In this document: positions 61,050 through 64,000 of the stretch, piece after piece
How the letters are laid out: the number at the start of each line of letters is the position of its first letter
Numbering within the stretch: the first letter of the stretch is position 1
NCBI RefSeq assembly: GCF_003634575.1
Contig: NZ_RBLJ01000002.1
Location: 1-64,000 of the forward strand
Direction: 5' to 3'
Length of the DNA: 64,000 bases
From: Photorhabdus asymbiotica
GTDB lineage: Bacteria > Pseudomonadota > Gammaproteobacteria > Enterobacterales > Enterobacteriaceae
The notes under the pieces: generated by a model
Database searches by the model: none
What the model saw: only the letters and a program-made list of their open reading frames with translations
What the model was told of the DNA's origin: nothing
Program-made: the position numbers and the translations under genes

Positions 61050-61930
61050 TTCGTCACTGGGAAAAAATTAGTCACTGTCCCTGTCTTTTGGTCTAAATAA
61101 ACTTGGAACTTAACACCATCTGCAGTTGCCATATACTCTCTTTTACCTGAAGCAATTGCATCATGGTAACCGTTAGCGGCTGCTTTCTGCCCCAATTCTA
61201 ATATCCTTTTATCACTAAACACTTTCGGGTCATAAACAGTTTTTTCGAGAATTTCCTTTTTATACCCGCCATCAAAATTACCTGCCCTGTCTTTGGTTGG
61301 CACTTGATATTTAATATGCGTAATGCCATTCACTGTTCCAGGAGTTTGTGAAACTATTTTCACTCCATTGTCAGAAGCTGCCTTATAAAAAACATCTGCA
61401 TTGTGTGCCCCTGAAATTCCTTTTTTCTGGCGGGTTGCTAAATGCTTAGGTTGCTCTATCTTAAAGTTTATTCCTTCTGGATAGTTTGTTTTTCCCGCTA
61501 CCTCAGATTTAGAACCTTTATCAGCATTAGCCTGCTGGCTTTGGTCTGAGTTGATAACTTTTGCACCCGCTTTACTAATTCCGCCTGCAATCCCCGTCTG
61601 CCCCATAATCTTCACGATTTCCTGGGTCGTCTCTTCTGAGCCGCCGGTGACTTGGGCACGATGGAGCACTAAATTCCGTGATGCATCAATATTTGACATG
61701 GCACCGCGTAAATCTGCCCATTCCCTTACTTCTGCCGGCGTAAGGGAATCCAGTCCCTGCATTCTGGCTTTTTCCTGAATTTCGCTCATTCGGGCACTGT
61801 AATCACCCTGTAATGCTCGCAATTCTTTGGCAACCGCAACGCACTGGTCAGCCCCTGAACACGTTACTATCCGCGCCTGAACCCGGTCATATTCCTGCCG
61901 ATATTTATCCCTGACTGTCAGCCCATCCAA
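61046..61930 (-). CDS. Orphan CdiA tip with EndoU-type RNase domain
   Basis: 294 residues from a TTG; the frame is closed by a TGA shortly upstream, so the N-terminal secretion region and junction motif are missing. Residues about 5-120 are a helical pretoxin domain closely similar to that of the broken toxin at 6702-7499. Residues about 160-294 resemble bacterial EndoU RNases: KKGISGAHNADVFYKAA, ITHIKYQVPTKDRAGN, EKTVYDPKVFSD and a final TGTVTNFFPVTK, in the layout of EndoU CdiA tips that cut tRNA anticodon loops. The partner immunity gene overlaps its end. Confidence 0.72.
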   Translation of the reverse strand: MDGLTVRDKYRQEYDRVQARIVTCSGADQCVAVAKELRALQGDYSARMSEIQEKARMQGLDSLTPAEVREWADLRGAMSNIDASRNLVLHRAQVTGGSEETTQEIVKIMGQTGIAGGISKAGAKVINSDQSQQANADKGSKSEVAGKTNYPEGINFKIEQPKHLATRQKKGISGAHNADVFYKAASDNGVKIVSQTPGTVNGITHIKYQVPTKDRAGNFDGGYKKEILEKTVYDPKVFSDKRILELGQKAAANGYHDAIASGKREYMATADGVKFQVYLDQKTGTVTNFFPVTK

Positions 61931-62290
61931 CCAGCCCTGCGATCATTTTGTCAGGAGTTACCATTATCATCGCTAAACCAATTATTATACTTAATTTTTA
62001 TTTAACAATTTAGTGGGGAATTTGAGATAGGGTATTATGGTTAAAGTTGTTTTATCTTCAAGTTAATCGGTATAGAATTAATTACAAAGACAAACATTTA
62101 GATTATTTAACTATAAATATGCAACAAAAAGGCAAAAAGCCAGAATTATTAAAACATATCATGTATAACATCAAGAACATTAATCTAAGCTTTAGATTAA
62201 CCAAAAACAAAAAAACCATGAATATGATTAAAAAATATAATCAATTACATTGTATTCAAATATTATTAAAGACAGATAATTCATCCCTTA
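61931..62290. other. AT-rich intergenic stretch
   Basis: No supportable gene. A plus-strand frame at 62047-62295 is Lys/Asn/Ile-rich as expected from AT-rich DNA, without a binding site or motif. Confidence 0.45.
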
Positions 62291-62729
62291 AATAATAAAA
62301 CCCATTGTACTATTTTCCTCCAGACAGGATTTTTTACGCCACCACCAGACGGTATACTCCTGACCGGAAAAAACGTAGATTCGCAACTCGAAGACGCACA
62401 TCAGGACAGAAAACATGTAATTCAGAAACAAGAATCCGACTATGATTTTCTTCTATCGGTTGACTACCGAAGAGAGGATCAATGTTTGGTTTGAAGATAA
62501 AACCCTGTTTTTCAGTGACAACCATCTGGATATGACGACTGGCCTGCTGCAATACAACTCGCAACCAAAAACCGCCCACAACAGGCTGGACTCAATTTAT
62601 CAAATACGATTAGGGGTCAAGGTAAGTCCACAACGCAGTCTCCACAAAGACGATAACCCGGACAATGCGTTATCATCTTTCCCATATGAGACCAGCCGTG
62701 AAGGTTACCGCAACTTCGGCAGAAAATGA
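62291..62729 (+). pseudogene. Decayed reading frame of unknown function
   Basis: The frame without a start reads TGFFTPPPDGILLTGKNVDS and on to DQCLV, then a TGA at 62492. Removing one T from the TTT run at 62490-62492 lets it continue as EDKTLFFSDNHLDMTTGLL to the stop near 62729. Sensible composition across the shift suggests a real ancestral protein, but I do not recognise it. Confidence 0.4.
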
Positions 62730-62924
62730 GAATTATGAAATAATGAACATTAACCAACCCACACAAGTGAATAGAAAAAGGCTGGAAATAACGTTACAGA
62801 GTTCACAGATGGAAAATAATGACGAAATAAGGACATCCCGTCCTGCTATTCACAGGGGAAATTCATGCTGTTAAGACCACTGAATTTAAAGATATAATAT
62901 AGCATCAAGAAAACAAAAAAGATC

Positions 62925-64000
62925 TTATCCGTTTTTCTTGGCAAGATCTGATAAAGCGTACCTAATTAACTTCCCACTACTTGTCTTAGGAAGCGCATTG
63001 ACAGAACGGAAAAAGTGGGGGTAGTGAGATTTCCCTAATTTACTACGTGCATATTCCTTCAGCTCAGACCATAACTTTGGTAAATCAGATACTTCTTCAG
63101 CCAGAACAATTAATGCATAAGGTCTTATAAGTTCAAATTCATCTTTACTAAACCACACAGCACTTTCTTTTACCTTAGGATGCTTCATTAAAACCTGTTC
63201 AAGAACTTGCGGTGAAAACCAACAGCCATTTATTTTTAGCGTCGCTCCTGATCTCCCAACATAATAGTAAAAACCTTCTGCATCCACGAAATATAGATCT
63301 CGAGTATTAAACCAGCCATCGACAAAGGAATCCGAGTTTTCACCTTTAGCATCATTTATATATCCTTTAGCTAAGGTATTTCCTTTCACCCACAATACCC
63401 CAACCTCACCAACACTACATATTCTTCCATCACTATTTACCAATTTAACCACAAAGCCGGGAACCAACAGTCCACTAGAACCTGGGCGGCTATAACCATC
63501 ACGATTTGAAATAAAGGTGGAAAGCACTTCTGTCGTGCCGATACCATCAATAATATCTGTCCCCATCTTTTGCTTTGCTTCAATATAAAGCGTTTCTGGT
63601 AAAACTTCACCTGAAGAGATACAAAGTCTTAAATTAGGTAAATTATTATCTTTAATTTCATCCTGCAAAATCATTTTTAGTATCATGGGTACAGTAAAAA
63701 AAACATTCACTGAGAAGCGTTTGAGAGTTTCAGCATAACTTTTTCCCTTCGCTAGAGGAGCCGCAATTACATGCGATGCCCCCGAAAAAAGCGAAATTAA
63801 TAGGCTATTCAAACCATACGCAAAAAATATTCTCGATGGGGTATATACACATTCCCCCTCACGTAAGCCAACAACGACAGGAGTATAATTCATATTACAT
63901 AGCACAAAATCTTTATGCTCATGTATCAATGCCTTTGGTGAACCTGTTGATCCAGATGTAAACAATATTACAGCCGGGTGCTCTTCAGGTAATAGAACCG
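62925..64000 (-). CDS. Benzoate-CoA-ligase-type AMP-forming enzyme (N-terminus outside window)
   Basis: At least 358 residues are visible, and the frame stays open to the right edge. Adenylating-enzyme motifs appear in order: FTSGSTGSPKA (P-loop), GIGTTEVLSTFISNR (aryl-acid subgroup form of the A5 motif), WFNTRDL (ribose-binding Asp), GRSGATLKINGCWFSP (hinge) and PKTSSGKLIRY with the catalytic Lys. The pattern fits benzoate/aryl-acid CoA ligases rather than synthetase A domains. It faces the peptide synthetase genes across 5 kb of toxin fragments. It could supply an aryl or acyl starter, but no operon link exists. Confidence 0.75.
   Translation of the reverse strand, partial: VLLPEEHPAVILFTSGSTGSPKALIHEHKDFVLCNMNYTPVVVGLREGECVYTPSRIFFAYGLNSLLISLFSGASHVIAAPLAKGKSYAETLKRFSVNVFFTVPMILKMILQDEIKDNNLPNLRLCISSGEVLPETLYIEAKQKMGTDIIDGIGTTEVLSTFISNRDGYSRPGSSGLLVPGFVVKLVNSDGRICSVGEVGVLWVKGNTLAKGYINDAKGENSDSFVDGWFNTRDLYFVDAEGFYYYVGRSGATLKINGCWFSPQVLEQVLMKHPKVKESAVWFSKDEFELIRPYALIVLAEEVSDLPKLWSELKEYARSKLGKSHYPHFFRSVNALPKTSSGKLIRYALSDLAKKNG

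Noticed and set aside
62047-62295. 82-codon plus-strand frame
   Set aside because: Composition is what AT-rich non-coding DNA gives (Lys, Asn, Ile); no start signal or motif.

Overview
The window comes from an entomopathogenic enterobacterium, most likely Photorhabdus (Xenorhabdus is less likely). It holds a complete Photorhabdus-virulence-cassette-type contractile injection system, ERIC repeats, orphan contact-dependent-inhibition toxin modules and a large non-ribosomal peptide synthetase pair. Base composition is mosaic: GC-rich at 0-4 kb and in the IS66 remnant, AT-rich in the effector zone at 12.5-18 kb and in the first domain of the synthetase.

Region by region. 0-4 kb: the end of a primase/helicase-like ATPase gene overlapping a tyrosine recombinase gene, then a GC-rich non-coding stretch with two inverted Xer/dif-like core sites. 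4-8 kb: four orphan CdiA-type toxin tips, each with an immunity gene: two related glycine-zipper membrane toxins (one broken), a TNT-type NAD glycohydrolase, and a colicin E3-like RNase interrupted by a single TAG. 8.4-11 kb: a decayed IS66 element abutting an IS21 istB remnant. 11.3-12.5 kb: lysozyme plus nested Rz/Rz1 spanins. 13.5-18 kb: two effector genes, a CNF-type deamidase and an edema-factor/CyaA/ExoY-type nucleotidyl cyclase. They share an N-terminal leader and are separated by an ERIC repeat, a LysR-like DNA-binding fragment and an IS30 remnant. 18.1-37.7 kb: pvc16 to pvc1, all on the minus strand and complete, preceded by an RfaH ops-like element. 38.1-38.8 kb: a divergent holin and M15 endopeptidase. 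39.5-57.8 kb: two synthetase genes with five modules (C-A-T-C-A-T-C-A-T-E and docking-C-A-T-C-A-T-TE). 57.9-58.5 kb: a deleted IS982. 58.5-61.9 kb: a second, minus-strand set of orphan toxin/immunity modules (SUKH, YezG, Imm8 and CdiI-type immunities; EndoU and non-specific nuclease toxins). 62.9-64 kb: the C-terminal part of a benzoate-CoA-ligase-type enzyme.

How the parts may work together. The pvc operon builds a sheathed injector that would carry the two leader-tagged toxins. Lysis genes lie at both ends: holin and endopeptidase at the tube end, lysozyme and spanins beyond the effectors. Together they could free the assembled particles from producer cells. This is inference from layout, not demonstrated. 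The synthetases are predicted to make a pentapeptide beginning with Thr-Tyr and containing aromatic residues, probably N-acylated. The two toxin clusters carry homologous pretoxin segments in inverted orientation and so bracket the injector and synthetase genes.
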